Assembly (NCBI GenBank): GCA_016710745.1
Contig: JADJVB010000005.1
Coordinates: forward strand, 434,001 to 498,000
Origin: Chitinophagaceae bacterium
GTDB taxonomy: Bacteria > Bacteroidota > Bacteroidia > Chitinophagales > Chitinophagaceae
Direction of reading: 5' to 3'
Length of the DNA: 64,000 nucleotides
Under the pieces are notes generated by a model. That model worked only from the letters and a program-made list of their open reading frames with translations, made no database searches and was not told the origin of the DNA. Below are positions 35,421 through 43,746 of this stretch, piece after piece. A program made the position numbers and the translations under genes. Numbering within the stretch: the stretch's first letter is position 1; the number at the start of each line of letters is the position of its first letter.

Positions 35421-35603
35421 TTGTATGTTTACCTTAAACGGTTTGTCTTTAAGGTATAACAATACCTTCCGTAAAAAAGATGCCCGTTGCGGTTTTGCAG
35501 AACGGCATTTCGTGTTGGATGCTTATCTTTTATAACTACGAATATGCCCGGCTTCAAAAGTAAATTAATGTTAGTACCCGTTACTACAGAAAGCTAACAC
35601 CCC

Positions 35604-35815
35604 GCCTCGGTTCGTGGCACACGAAACGAAACAGGGTATATGCATTTTAATCCGGTAAGCGGGAAATGGCAACTTTCAAAAAATGACTCGGATTATCATT
35701 ATTCGACTTCAAGATTTTATCATAATGGTATTTACAGAGTTTGGGGTTTTGACTGACCTGTAGGTAGTATTTAACGGAGAATAATAAAATTGCTTCGTGT
35801 GCCGCGAACCGAGGC
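35604..35815. mobile_element. relict MITE-like element with 22-bp inverted repeats
   Basis: Arms at 35604-35625 and 35794-35815 are inverted copies matching at 21 of 22 positions; the arm begins GCCTCGGTTCG. They enclose 168 bp that include a transposase C-terminal remnant. This lies in the 522-bp gap between PBP1A and the OmpA-like gene (35421-35942); apart from this element and the terminator I see no gene there. Confidence 0.65.
35634..35756 (+). pseudogene. transposase C-terminal fragment (IS200/RAYT-like)
   Basis: One frame reads GYMHFNPVSGKWQLSKND, DYHYSTSRFYHNGIYRVWGFD and then stops at 35754-35756. The pattern YxHxNPV, DYxYSxxRFY is the conserved C-terminal end of Y1-type REP-associated transposases. 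Everything upstream, including the HUH motif, is missing, and the left inverted repeat comes directly before it. It is therefore a decayed or internally deleted element and not a functional gene. Confidence 0.65.
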
Positions 35816-35891
35816 AAATAAACATTTACGAAGCCGCCCCGGCGCCGTCGTTAATAAAACGGCTACCCTATTTTCAATGAAAGATCAGCAA

Positions 35892-35927
35892 AAAATAAAC
35901 CCGCTGCAAAGGCAGCGGGTTTATTTT
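35892..35927. terminator. bidirectional terminator between PBP1A and OmpA-like gene
   Basis: A perfect 16-bp stem, 35892-35907 with 35912-35927, with an AAAG loop and A/T tails. It mainly serves the minus-strand OmpA-like gene, whose stop is 16 bp away. Confidence 0.85.
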
Positions 35928-35942
35928 CAAATTCGTTCAGTA

Positions 35943-37274
35943 TTAATAGTTTCTTAAAGTCATTTCCACTCTTCTGTTCAATGCACGGCCCTTAGCGGTA
36001 GCATTATCAGCAACCGGTGTAGTTTCACCATAACCAGCTGAACTCAGGCGACCTGCATCAACTCCTTTACTTTCCAGGTAGGCTTTAACTGAAGCAGCGC
36101 GGCCTTCAGACAAAGTTTGGTTAGCTTCATCCTTACCTTGTGAATCGGTGTGACCATCGATTTGAACTTTGAAACTGGGATTCTCATTCAAAATGGTTAC
36201 CACATCGTCTAAACGCTTGGTTGACTGACCAACTAACTTGGTACTGTTGGTGGCAAAGAATACGTTTTTAGCAGCATAATTAATACGCTTGATAATGTCT
36301 TCGCTGATAACCGGACAACCGAAATTGGAAGCAGGTCCTTTTTCGTTGATACACTTATCTTCTTCATCGTTTACACCGTCTCCATCTGTATCTGGAATTG
36401 GACATCCCTGATAACGTGCGATACCAGGAACAGTAGGACACTTATCTTCTTCATCATTGATACCATCTTTATCTGTATCCGGAATTGGACAGCCTTTGTA
36501 ACGGGCTAAACCGGGTACATCCGGACAATCATCTTCCGCATCTGTAATACCATCTCCATCCCTGTCGGGGCAACCTTGCAGCGAAGCGAGGCCTTTAACG
36601 TCGGGACACTTGTCGTCATCATCCAATACACCATCACCATCCCTGTCTTTAGGTGGCTCAACAACGGGTATTTCAACAGGCTTAGGCGGTTCTACCTTTT
36701 TAGTTAAAGGTGCCACAATGCCCAAACTATGATACAAATGATAAGATGCATTTTCGGTTATTGGCACTCTATATTGTGTATTCAACATAACAAAAACCTC
36801 ATCGAGCAATTTAACCTGCAACCCCATTCCTACCGGAACAAAAGCAGCAAAATAGCCTCTGTATTTGGAAGCACCAACACCTGCAGTAAGAAAAGGCACC
36901 AAACAAAATTTATCTGGCAGCAGTTTCAAATTTGCCGAAGCAACACCTTCTAATAATAAACTGGGATCATTTCGCAAGGGTTTGCCTTGTATCGGATAAT
37001 CAAGAAACGACCCCGCAATTGAACCAACGAAATCCAGGTTTTTACTCATTCCCTGTAAATAACTAATGGCTATACCCGAAGTCATCCCGCTGGTTTGGTG
37101 CCAGTCTTTTGTACCCAATACCTTGGATAAACCATTTGCACGTAGTTTTTCAGCTGTTCCGAAATCATTTAATAAATAATGAATTCCGAAAGAAGGGCGC
37201 TTTTTATTTTCCCATTGCCCAAAAGAAGTTAACAGTAGGCCAAGGCCTATAAATACCAATAAGATTTTCTTCAT
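35943..37274 (-). CDS. OmpA-family protein with TSP3 repeats
   Basis: 443 residues from the ATG at 37274, giving a signal peptide (KKILLVFIGLGLLLTSFGQ); the longer reading has no signal peptide at its start and is rejected. The first 200 residues form an outer-membrane barrel-like domain. Then come four thrombospondin type-3 repeats with calcium-binding DxDxDGxxDxxDxC patterns (DRDGDGVLDDDDKC, DTDKDGINDEEDKC). The C-terminus is the OmpA peptidoglycan-binding domain (VFFATNSTKL, QIDGHTDSQG, LSEGRAASVKAYLESKGV, NRRVEM). It links outer membrane and cell wall. The candidate promoter at 37300 lies upstream. Confidence 0.92.
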   Translation of the reverse strand: MKKILLVFIGLGLLLTSFGQWENKKRPSFGIHYLLNDFGTAEKLRANGLSKVLGTKDWHQTSGMTSGIAISYLQGMSKNLDFVGSIAGSFLDYPIQGKPLRNDPSLLLEGVASANLKLLPDKFCLVPFLTAGVGASKYRGYFAAFVPVGMGLQVKLLDEVFVMLNTQYRVPITENASYHLYHSLGIVAPLTKKVEPPKPVEIPVVEPPKDRDGDGVLDDDDKCPDVKGLASLQGCPDRDGDGITDAEDDCPDVPGLARYKGCPIPDTDKDGINDEEDKCPTVPGIARYQGCPIPDTDGDGVNDEEDKCINEKGPASNFGCPVISEDIIKRINYAAKNVFFATNSTKLVGQSTKRLDDVVTILNENPSFKVQIDGHTDSQGKDEANQTLSEGRAASVKAYLESKGVDAGRLSSAGYGETTPVADNATAKGRALNRRVEMTLRNY

Positions 37275-37299
37275 AAGTGTTAAGTTTACAAACTCCTGA

Positions 37300-37307
37300 C
37301 AAAAATA
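37300..37307 (-). promoter_or_regulatory. candidate -7 box of the OmpA-like gene
   Basis: On the minus strand this reads TATTTTTG, a full match to TAnnTTTG, about 25 bp upstream of the ATG. No -33 element at ideal spacing is clear. Confidence 0.45.
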
Positions 37308-37402
37308 GTTGCTTAACTCCAAATCATAAAATATTTTACTAACATAATTCAAACTATTATACGCCAGCAAACTACCTTGCTATATTGTAAAAATACGGTA
37401 TA

Positions 37403-37876
37403 CTAGTACTGTGGAACCAGTTTTTTATCAATTAGTTCAACTTTCACCCGGGTGAGGCCTTTTGATACGTATCCGAGCCTCAGGGCCGCGGCTTTCGACA
37501 AATCCACAACTCTTTTCATTTTGGGGTGAATCCGATCGTTTACTTTTACTATTACCGTTTTTCTGTTACGCAGATTGGTAACTTTTATCCAGGTGCCCAA
37601 CGGTAACACATTGCAGGCGCAGGTTAGTTTTTTTTGGCTAAATGTTTCTCCACTTGCCGTTCGGCGTCCTTCAAACTTATTGGAATAGAAGCTTGCCTGT
37701 CCGTAAAATACCCTGGTTGTTTTTCCGGGCTTTATTTTGTTTGCCGGTTTGGGATTTTGTGTAAACGTGTCAACCTGAAAAAACAAAAAAATCGAAAAAG
37801 CGATTATATACACCAATCGCGGTAAAAAGCCCGAACCAATAATTATTGACTTCCCTTGCATATTTAAAGATAGCAT
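37403..37876 (-). CDS. RlpA-like double-psi beta-barrel protein
   Basis: 157 residues from the ATG at 37876; a GTG at 37903 or ATG at 37861 are alternatives. An N-terminal hydrophobic segment (LPRLVYIIAFSIFLFFQVDTF) exports or anchors it. The RlpA core is YGQASFYSNKFEGRRTASGE, CACNVLPLGTWIKVTNL and VKVNDR, then VDLSKAAALRLG. In Proteobacteria RlpA cleaves denuded glycan strands at septa. The equivalent aspartate and histidine positions are present (VNDR and the GE residues). It directly follows the L,D-transpeptidase gene, whose stop overlaps the alternative GTG start. Confidence 0.88.
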   Translation of the reverse strand: MLSLNMQGKSIIIGSGFLPRLVYIIAFSIFLFFQVDTFTQNPKPANKIKPGKTTRVFYGQASFYSNKFEGRRTASGETFSQKKLTCACNVLPLGTWIKVTNLRNRKTVIVKVNDRIHPKMKRVVDLSKAAALRLGYVSKGLTRVKVELIDKKLVPQY

Positions 37877-37899
37877 AAAATAAATGGCCGGCCGGGTGA

Positions 37900-39606
37900 T
37901 CACTTTTTTGCAAAATATTTTTCCATCAACTGCTTATCTTCTCCGTATATGTCATCATAAAATTTTACCACTCCGTTCATGCCATCGCATGAAAAATAAC
38001 GGATAAAAAGTTGAATATGATTTTTTACATCAATACGCCTGCGCTCCTTTTTTGCGATCCAGTTTTTAATGGAGTCTGCCGTATATCGCAGCGAATCTTT
38101 CCGGTTACTTAATGCACTGTCGTTATTAGCAATGTAGTAAGCCAGTTTTTCCCATTCCTGCACCCGCACGCAACCATGACTCAACGCACGACCGGCATTT
38201 TTAAACAGGTAGCGCTGATTTGTATCGTGCAAATAAACTGAGTAGGGGTTATTGAAATTAAATTTAATGACGCCCAGCGAATTATTGTCGCCACTACCCT
38301 GTACAACCCGGTACGGAATACCGCGGGAATATTTGCTCCAGTTTACCGAATTTGGATCAATCACATCCCCCTTGCCGTTCAGCAACTTCAACCCGATCCT
38401 CGAAATATAATTCGGATTGTTCTTTAGTCTGGGCAGGTATTGTTTTACAATGATGCTGGTGGGAACAGTCCAGGTGGGATAGGTAATGATATCCGAAATT
38501 TTTGAGGTCAGCAATGGCGTCCTCGTCTCGGGCTTGCCCACAATAACTTTCGATTCGAGTGAAATGGTATCCGAATCCACCACAACCAGGTAGTATCCGG
38601 GTATATTCACCCAAATATATTTCGATGGCATTTTCTCCGGCAGTTGTTTGTACTTATCCAATGTGATGGCGATCCGCTTGAATCGTTCCACATCATTACT
38701 GTTTAGTGATGCCATTAAGTTTTTGCCATATTTACCATCTGCCTGTAAATCATGTTGCACCTGGTATTTTTTTATGGCTTTGCTCAGGCGTGCCGAATCG
38801 GGCAGGCCGCTTAGCGCCTCGATACAATTGCTCTCAAACAACCTTTTTTGTAATTGTTTAATAAAATAAAGCGAGTCTTTTTCATCGCCTCGTTTAAATG
38901 GATAAACAACATGGGTAAATTCCCGCCTGTCCATACTGTCGACAAAGCGTTTAATCCCTTTTTTAAGCTCCCAATAATTTTTGTGTTTAGGCTGAAACGA
39001 AATGAGCAGGCCGCTAAAGTCTTTTTTTGCCAATAAATCATTCATCGAAGCGATAAAAAATCTATCCACCAATACCGAATCCCTGTTCATCGACAAGCTA
39101 TCGGGCTGCAAACGCCCCTGCTTGAGATCTTTGATGATATGTAAAAATCCGTCGGTGAGCAATAAATCGGCCCGGGTCCAGTATGCCGAATTCATACGCG
39201 TGATCGAATCGGCATCAAGCGTATCCTTTAAAAATTTCAGACTTTTAACATGATAATCGTTGGGAAACAAGCCCTCATTTTCTGCATGCACGATATAATT
39301 ATACAAGGTATCGGCCAGGGGTACCCACTTACCCAAGCTGCTCCAAACCGGCCTGTATTGATTGTCGTTATAAAACCTGTATACCACCTGTTTCAGGTCG
39401 AGTTGGGTACTGTCATCAATTTTTCCGGCATTTTGCAATGCTACCTGCAGCGCCGCCTCAATATTTTCAGCCACTTTATTATTCATGGCATGCGGATCGT
39501 CAATAATATTTCCATCAGGATTTTTACCATTGTTGTTACACGAAAAAATGGTTAACAAAAACAAGCAAACGGAATAAAGCCTGATTTGGGTTTTACAGTA
39601 TTGCAT
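37900..39606 (-). CDS. YcbB-type L,D-transpeptidase, lipoprotein
   Basis: 568 residues from the ATG at 39606, which gives a lipoprotein signal peptide (IRLYSVCLFLLTIFSCNN; lipid-modified Cys in FSCNN). Upstream in-frame sequence is rejected. A helical N-terminal scaffold is followed by a peptidoglycan-binding domain (ALSGLPDSARLSKAIKKYQ, LQADGKYGKNLM). The YkuD catalytic motif is SHGCVRVQEWEKLA near residue 490. It forms 3-3 cross-links in peptidoglycan. The gene is followed by RlpA, so the two probably act on the wall together. Confidence 0.92.
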   Translation of the reverse strand: MQYCKTQIRLYSVCLFLLTIFSCNNNGKNPDGNIIDDPHAMNNKVAENIEAALQVALQNAGKIDDSTQLDLKQVVYRFYNDNQYRPVWSSLGKWVPLADTLYNYIVHAENEGLFPNDYHVKSLKFLKDTLDADSITRMNSAYWTRADLLLTDGFLHIIKDLKQGRLQPDSLSMNRDSVLVDRFFIASMNDLLAKKDFSGLLISFQPKHKNYWELKKGIKRFVDSMDRREFTHVVYPFKRGDEKDSLYFIKQLQKRLFESNCIEALSGLPDSARLSKAIKKYQVQHDLQADGKYGKNLMASLNSNDVERFKRIAITLDKYKQLPEKMPSKYIWVNIPGYYLVVVDSDTISLESKVIVGKPETRTPLLTSKISDIITYPTWTVPTSIIVKQYLPRLKNNPNYISRIGLKLLNGKGDVIDPNSVNWSKYSRGIPYRVVQGSGDNNSLGVIKFNFNNPYSVYLHDTNQRYLFKNAGRALSHGCVRVQEWEKLAYYIANNDSALSNRKDSLRYTADSIKNWIAKKERRRIDVKNHIQLFIRYFSCDGMNGVVKFYDDIYGEDKQLMEKYFAKK

Positions 39607-39674
39607 AATTCGGCTTAAAAATTTGTACCTTGAAACCTGATTCTTCCAGACGGATATTGAGCGCGTGTAATTCG

Positions 39675-39895
39675 ATGAACAAGATAATACTTCGAATTCA
39701 TTAACTGCTAATGTACGCAATAGTTTTTGTTTTTATTGATCCCGGGCTAATGGCTCAGGATAGCGTTTTAAACAAGTACGAACTGGCAGTGATTAATAAC
39801 CAAGCCCGGGTACCGGGTGGTGGCATTACTACCGTCGTAATTACACGCCGTACGAAATTCCGGACCTGAGTTTTAACGACCTGAAAAAAAATTAA
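39675..39895 (+). pseudogene. decayed small secreted protein, tentative
   Basis: From the ATG at 39675 the frame reads MNKIILRIH, a TAA, then LLMYAIVFVFIDPGLMAQDSV and NKYELAVINNQ. After a one-base slip near the G runs at 39808-39817 it continues WWHYYRRNYTPYEIPDL and FNDLKKN to a stop at 39893-39895. The hydrophobic stretch ending in MAQDS looks like a signal peptide. One internal stop and one frameshift make it nonfunctional or misassembled. I do not recognise a family, and chance coding-like sequence remains possible. Confidence 0.35.
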
Positions 39896-39906
39896 ATGCA
39901 AAAAAT

Positions 39907-40350
39907 ATGATCATCGAAAACCTAAACAAAATTTTTGAAAGAGATCTCCAGAAACTCAAAGTGGAAATCAATGCATTCAAAGACGAATATGATATTTGGA
40001 AAATCCAGGGAGATATAGCCAATTCGGGTGGAAATTTATGTTTGCATTTGGTTGGCAACCTCAATCATTTCATAGGCGCCACGCTCGGAAATACCGGTTA
40101 TGTGCGTCACCGTGACGATGAATTCAGCCTGAAAAATGTACTACGTCAGGACCTGGTAACCAATATTGACAATTGCATACTCATCGTAACGGAAACGCTG
40201 GGCAAACTTAGGGATGACGACCTGCAAAAAGATTTTCCACTGGAGAAACACGGTGAAACCGTTAGTACCCTGGGCATGTTGTTACATCTTTATGGTCATT
40301 TAACGTACCACCTCGGACAGATCAATTACTTAAGGCGTTCACTTGTTTAA
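39907..40350 (+). CDS. DinB/DUF1572-like protein
   Basis: 147 residues. The four-helix bundle with metal ligands is apparent in NLCLHLVGNLNHFIGATLG and LLHLYGHLTYHLGQINYLRR, which supply histidines at the usual DinB positions. DinB-like proteins include thiol transferases, but most are uncharacterised. The 3' end overlaps the aroC 3' end by 4 bp in convergent orientation. Function and substrate unknown. Confidence 0.85.
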   Translation: MIIENLNKIFERDLQKLKVEINAFKDEYDIWKIQGDIANSGGNLCLHLVGNLNHFIGATLGNTGYVRHRDDEFSLKNVLRQDLVTNIDNCILIVTETLGKLRDDDLQKDFPLEKHGETVSTLGMLLHLYGHLTYHLGQINYLRRSLV

Positions 40351-41339
40351 GGAAGGATCCTTGGAATTTTTTGTTCAAGCAACATCAGATCGGCCAATAC
40401 CATAGCGGTTACCGCTTCCAGTACCACCGGTACCCGTAGTGCGATGCAAAGATCATGACGGCCTTTAACCGAAAAATTTTCAACCGTATCGGTTTGCACA
40501 TTTAACGTTTGCTGTTCCAGCGGCGTTGAAGAAGTAGGTTTGATGGCGATACGAAAAACCAGCTGGTTGCTGTTGGTAATTCCACCAACGATACCGCCTG
40601 CGTGATTGGTAAATGTTTTCCCGGTTTTATTTTCGATGGCGTCGTTGTGCTGGCTGCCAAACATGTTGGCCGATGCAAAACCGGTACCAAATTCAATCCC
40701 CCGTACCGCCGGAATAGCGAATACAGCATGGCTGATCAACGATTCAACCGAATCAAAAAATGGTTCTCCCAATCCGATCGGCAATCCATTAACAACACAT
40801 TCAATGATGCCGCCGATGCTGTCTTTGGCGTCAATGGCTTTTTGCAGGCCTTTTTCGGTATCCGCTTCGCCCCCTATTTCCAAAATAGTGGCCTGTATAT
40901 TTATTCCAGCCAGTAATTTTTTGGCTATCACCCCGGCGGCCACCAAACAAACGGTCAACCGCCCGCTGAAATGACCACTCCCCCTGTAATCTTCATGGCC
41001 GCCAAATTTAGCTGAAGCTACAAAATCGGCGTGTCCCGGCCGGGGCACGGCACGCTGTTTTTCGTAATCGGCACTTCGGGTATTATTATTTTCAAATAAA
41101 ATGGTAACGGGTGCTCCGGTTGTTTTAGCATTAAAAACACCGGTCTTGATCAGCGGCAAATCATCTTCTTTTCTTGGTGTGGTTCCCCTGGCCCCGGGTT
41201 TTCGCCGTTCCAGGTCGGCAATGAAATCATCAACCTGCAGGGGCAAACCAGCCTGACAACCGTCAACGGTTAAGCCCACGCAATCGCCATGCGATTCGCC
41301 AAAAATATGTACCCTGAAAATGCGACCGAATGAATTCAA
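40347..41339 (-). CDS. aroC: chorismate synthase
   Basis: 330 residues starting MNSFGRIFRVHIFGESHGDCVG, the AroC signature. Further motifs are RPGHADFVASAKFGGHEDYRGSG and the C-terminal GRHDLCIALRVPVVLEA. It removes phosphate from EPSP to give chorismate and requires reduced FMN. The protein is somewhat short compared with about 360 residues in many species, but all core motifs are present. It is last in the minus-strand aro run, after aroA, with a 62-bp gap that contains a heptamer repeat. Confidence 0.96.
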   Translation of the reverse strand: MNSFGRIFRVHIFGESHGDCVGLTVDGCQAGLPLQVDDFIADLERRKPGARGTTPRKEDDLPLIKTGVFNAKTTGAPVTILFENNNTRSADYEKQRAVPRPGHADFVASAKFGGHEDYRGSGHFSGRLTVCLVAAGVIAKKLLAGINIQATILEIGGEADTEKGLQKAIDAKDSIGGIIECVVNGLPIGLGEPFFDSVESLISHAVFAIPAVRGIEFGTGFASANMFGSQHNDAIENKTGKTFTNHAGGIVGGITNSNQLVFRIAIKPTSSTPLEQQTLNVQTDTVENFSVKGRHDLCIALRVPVVLEAVTAMVLADLMLLEQKIPRILP

Positions 41340-41350
41340 GTTTTTTTATT

Positions 41351-41385
41351 TAGTATCTAATATCCAGAATCCAGTATCAAGTATT
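41351..41385. repeat. 7-bp periodic repeat between aroA and aroC
   Basis: Five heptamers of the ATCC(A)G family: TAGTATC, TAATATC, CAGAATC, CAGTATC, AAGTATT. Same family as the ATCCAGT units at 25471. Confidence 0.55.
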
Positions 41386-41401
41386 AAGATTGTTTCACGA
41401 T

Positions 41402-42685
41402 TTATTGTAAAGATACAGCAGCGTGCAGCAATTTCAAATCCTCAAAAAAACCGGGATACGATTTATTAACGGCCTGTGCTTCTTCGATGACCGTTTCGCC
41501 ATTGGCCTTTAATGCTGCAATGGCACAAGCCATGGCAATACGGTGGTCGTGGCGCGAATGCACCGTGGCACCATGAATGCCGCTGTTTCCTTCAATCATC
41601 ATCAAATTATTCTGCAAACTGATGTTCACCCCCATTTTCTTAAACTCCTCCTGCAGCGTAAGCGCCCGGTTGCTTTCCTTGTGTAATAACCGGTCAACCC
41701 CTTCAATAACTGAAACTCCTTCACAATAAGCCGCCAGCGCCACCAGTGGCGGAAAGAGATCGGGGCAATCGGTTGCATCAAAATGAAATGCCTTTCCCGT
41801 GTTTCCCAACGGGTGATTGATAACAATTTGTTTTTCTTCGATCGAGATATTGGCGCCGCAATCCACCAGCGCTTTTAATATGGCTTTGTCGGCCTGTGTA
41901 GAAAAAACAGCTAAACCGGTTATCGTGATACCGCCGGCAATGGCACCTGCTACCAACAAAAAAGCCGCCCCGCTCCAATCGCCTTCAACGGTATAATGCA
42001 CCATTTTCGGATCTAACGGCTTAGGTGCAACAACAAAATTTTCGTAATTATTATTTGCCACATCATATCCAAACTGTTTCATCATCTGTAAGGTCAGATC
42101 TATGTAGGGTTTACTTTTCAGGTTATTCACGGTAATGGTAACGGGCTTTGTTACCGCTCTTCCAAAAGCGATAAGCAGTCCGGTTAAAAACTGGGAACTC
42201 AAAGAACCATCCATGGTAATATCTGCCGGCTGCAAAGGCCCTTTTATTTTTATCGGTAGATGCCCGTTGTTTGATTGAATTGAAATCCCGAGACGCGGAA
42301 AGATCTCATCAAAGAAATGCATGGGGCGTACCAATAAACTACCCGATCCGCTAACGACCATTTCATCAGCCGATAATGCTGCAATGGGAGCAAACATCCG
42401 GATACCGAGGCCGCTCTCCCCACAATGGATCCCCCCCCCACCCCCAGAATGAGAAGCCCGGGAGCTTTTAATTAACAGACTTCCTTCATTGGTTTGATGG
42501 ATTTGCGCCCCTAAATTTTTAATGATTTCCAGGGCTGCCAGATCATCGTTGCTTTTTCCGGGGTTGTACAACACTGTTTCTCCATCGGCCAGCAGGGCCA
42601 GCGCACAGGCCCGTTGCATACTGCTTTTCGATGCGGGGGCAACCAAAGTGCCGGAAATTGCAGAAGGGCTGATGGTTACGTTCAC
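41402..42685 (-). CDS. aroA: 3-phosphoshikimate 1-carboxyvinyltransferase (EPSP synthase)
   Basis: 427 residues starting with GTG at 42685, which shares its first base with the final G of the aroB stop. The N-terminus SGTLVAPASKSSMQRACALALLA, the catalytic GDWSGAAFLLVAG and the end motif HGATVHSRHDHRIAMACA are AroA hallmarks. It joins shikimate-3-phosphate and phosphoenolpyruvate. A long C/G tract on the coding strand (42431-42445) gives a run of five glycines just before HCGESGLGIRMF, where most AroA proteins have few glycines. The frame is intact across it. Confidence 0.95.
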   Translation of the reverse strand: MNVTISPSAISGTLVAPASKSSMQRACALALLADGETVLYNPGKSNDDLAALEIIKNLGAQIHQTNEGSLLIKSSRASHSGGGGGIHCGESGLGIRMFAPIAALSADEMVVSGSGSLLVRPMHFFDEIFPRLGISIQSNNGHLPIKIKGPLQPADITMDGSLSSQFLTGLLIAFGRAVTKPVTITVNNLKSKPYIDLTLQMMKQFGYDVANNNYENFVVAPKPLDPKMVHYTVEGDWSGAAFLLVAGAIAGGITITGLAVFSTQADKAILKALVDCGANISIEEKQIVINHPLGNTGKAFHFDATDCPDLFPPLVALAAYCEGVSVIEGVDRLLHKESNRALTLQEEFKKMGVNISLQNNLMMIEGNSGIHGATVHSRHDHRIAMACAIAALKANGETVIEEAQAVNKSYPGFFEDLKLLHAAVSLQ

Positions 42686-43746
42686 TATAGTATTTCGTTA
42701 AAATGTTTCTTAAGATCAACCAAGGGGATAAACTTAATTTCGGCCTGCCCGATTTTTTTTAACAGGATAAACTGCACGCCGTCATCTTTTCGCTTTTTAT
42801 CCATTTTTAAAATTTCAAAAACACGGGCATGGTCGGTTTCCACATCCACAGGCAGGTGATATTTCGCCAGTAATTTTACAATCCGGGCCGCTTCGCTGAA
42901 ATGAAGGTCATTTAGCTGCTCGGATAAATTGCAGGCGGCCACCATGCCAATACTTACCGCCTGCCCGTGCGGTATCTGGTGCAGGTTTTCAATAGCGTGC
43001 CCGATGGTATGTCCAAAATTCAAAATTTTTCTTTCCCCTTTTTCAAATTCATCACTAACGGTAACGGCCATTTTTATCTCCACATTTTTTTCAACCAGGT
43101 CGGCGATCAGGGTTTTATCTGCCTGGTATTCGTGCAGCGAATATTTTTCCAGGATCGAAAACAAAAGCGCATCCTGTATACAGGCATGTTTGATGATTTC
43201 GGCAAACCCGTTCACCCATTCCTTTACCGGAAGCGTTTCTAAAAAACTATAGTCATATAAAATAAATTCGGGTTGCCGCAGGGTTCCGATCATGTTTTTA
43301 TACACACCAACATCGATACCGTTTTTACCTCCGATAGCAGCGTCTACCATAGCCAACAGGGAGGTGGGCACTAATCCGAACCGCACGCCCCGTAAATAAA
43401 CGGCGGCCACGTAACCGGTAATATCGGTAACTACACCACCGCCCACGCCCAGTAAAAAGGTATTTTTATGTGCACCCAATCTGATCAGCTCCTGAATAAT
43501 ATGATCTGCTGTAGCCTGATTTTTATGCGCTTCGCCCGCCGCGATCCGGATTACCGGGATGCCCTTCCAATTTTGTGCATGAAGATCAAAAACATGTTCA
43601 TCCGTAACGATCACGATATTGGCATCGGGTATCAATCCGGCAACACCGGTAAATTCGGCATCAAAATAACAGGTTACTGTTTTTTGGGAATAGGTAAAGT
43701 TGGCTGTACGCATAATTTTTACGGCATTAAAACCGCTTTTGGTCAT
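42685..43746 (-). CDS. aroB: 3-dehydroquinate synthase
   Basis: 353 residues. The start at 43746 overlaps the upstream stop in ATGA; an ATG at 43713 is an alternative. NAD-binding appears as GVGGGVVTDITGYVAAVYLRG, and the zinc and substrate residues in EIIKHACIQD and FGHTIGHAIENLHQIPHGQAV. It closes the ring of DAHP to 3-dehydroquinate, the second step of the shikimate pathway. The tight overlaps on both sides show that aroG-type synthase, aroB and aroA are cotranslated on one mRNA. Confidence 0.95.
   Translation of the reverse strand: MTKSGFNAVKIMRTANFTYSQKTVTCYFDAEFTGVAGLIPDANIVIVTDEHVFDLHAQNWKGIPVIRIAAGEAHKNQATADHIIQELIRLGAHKNTFLLGVGGGVVTDITGYVAAVYLRGVRFGLVPTSLLAMVDAAIGGKNGIDVGVYKNMIGTLRQPEFILYDYSFLETLPVKEWVNGFAEIIKHACIQDALLFSILEKYSLHEYQADKTLIADLVEKNVEIKMAVTVSDEFEKGERKILNFGHTIGHAIENLHQIPHGQAVSIGMVAACNLSEQLNDLHFSEAARIVKLLAKYHLPVDVETDHARVFEILKMDKKRKDDGVQFILLKKIGQAEIKFIPLVDLKKHFNEIL

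Noticed and set aside
35604..35815. The inverted repeat pair as a transcription terminator
   Set aside because: The arms are 168 bp apart with no T-run; the nearby 16-bp stem at 35892-35927 is the terminator.
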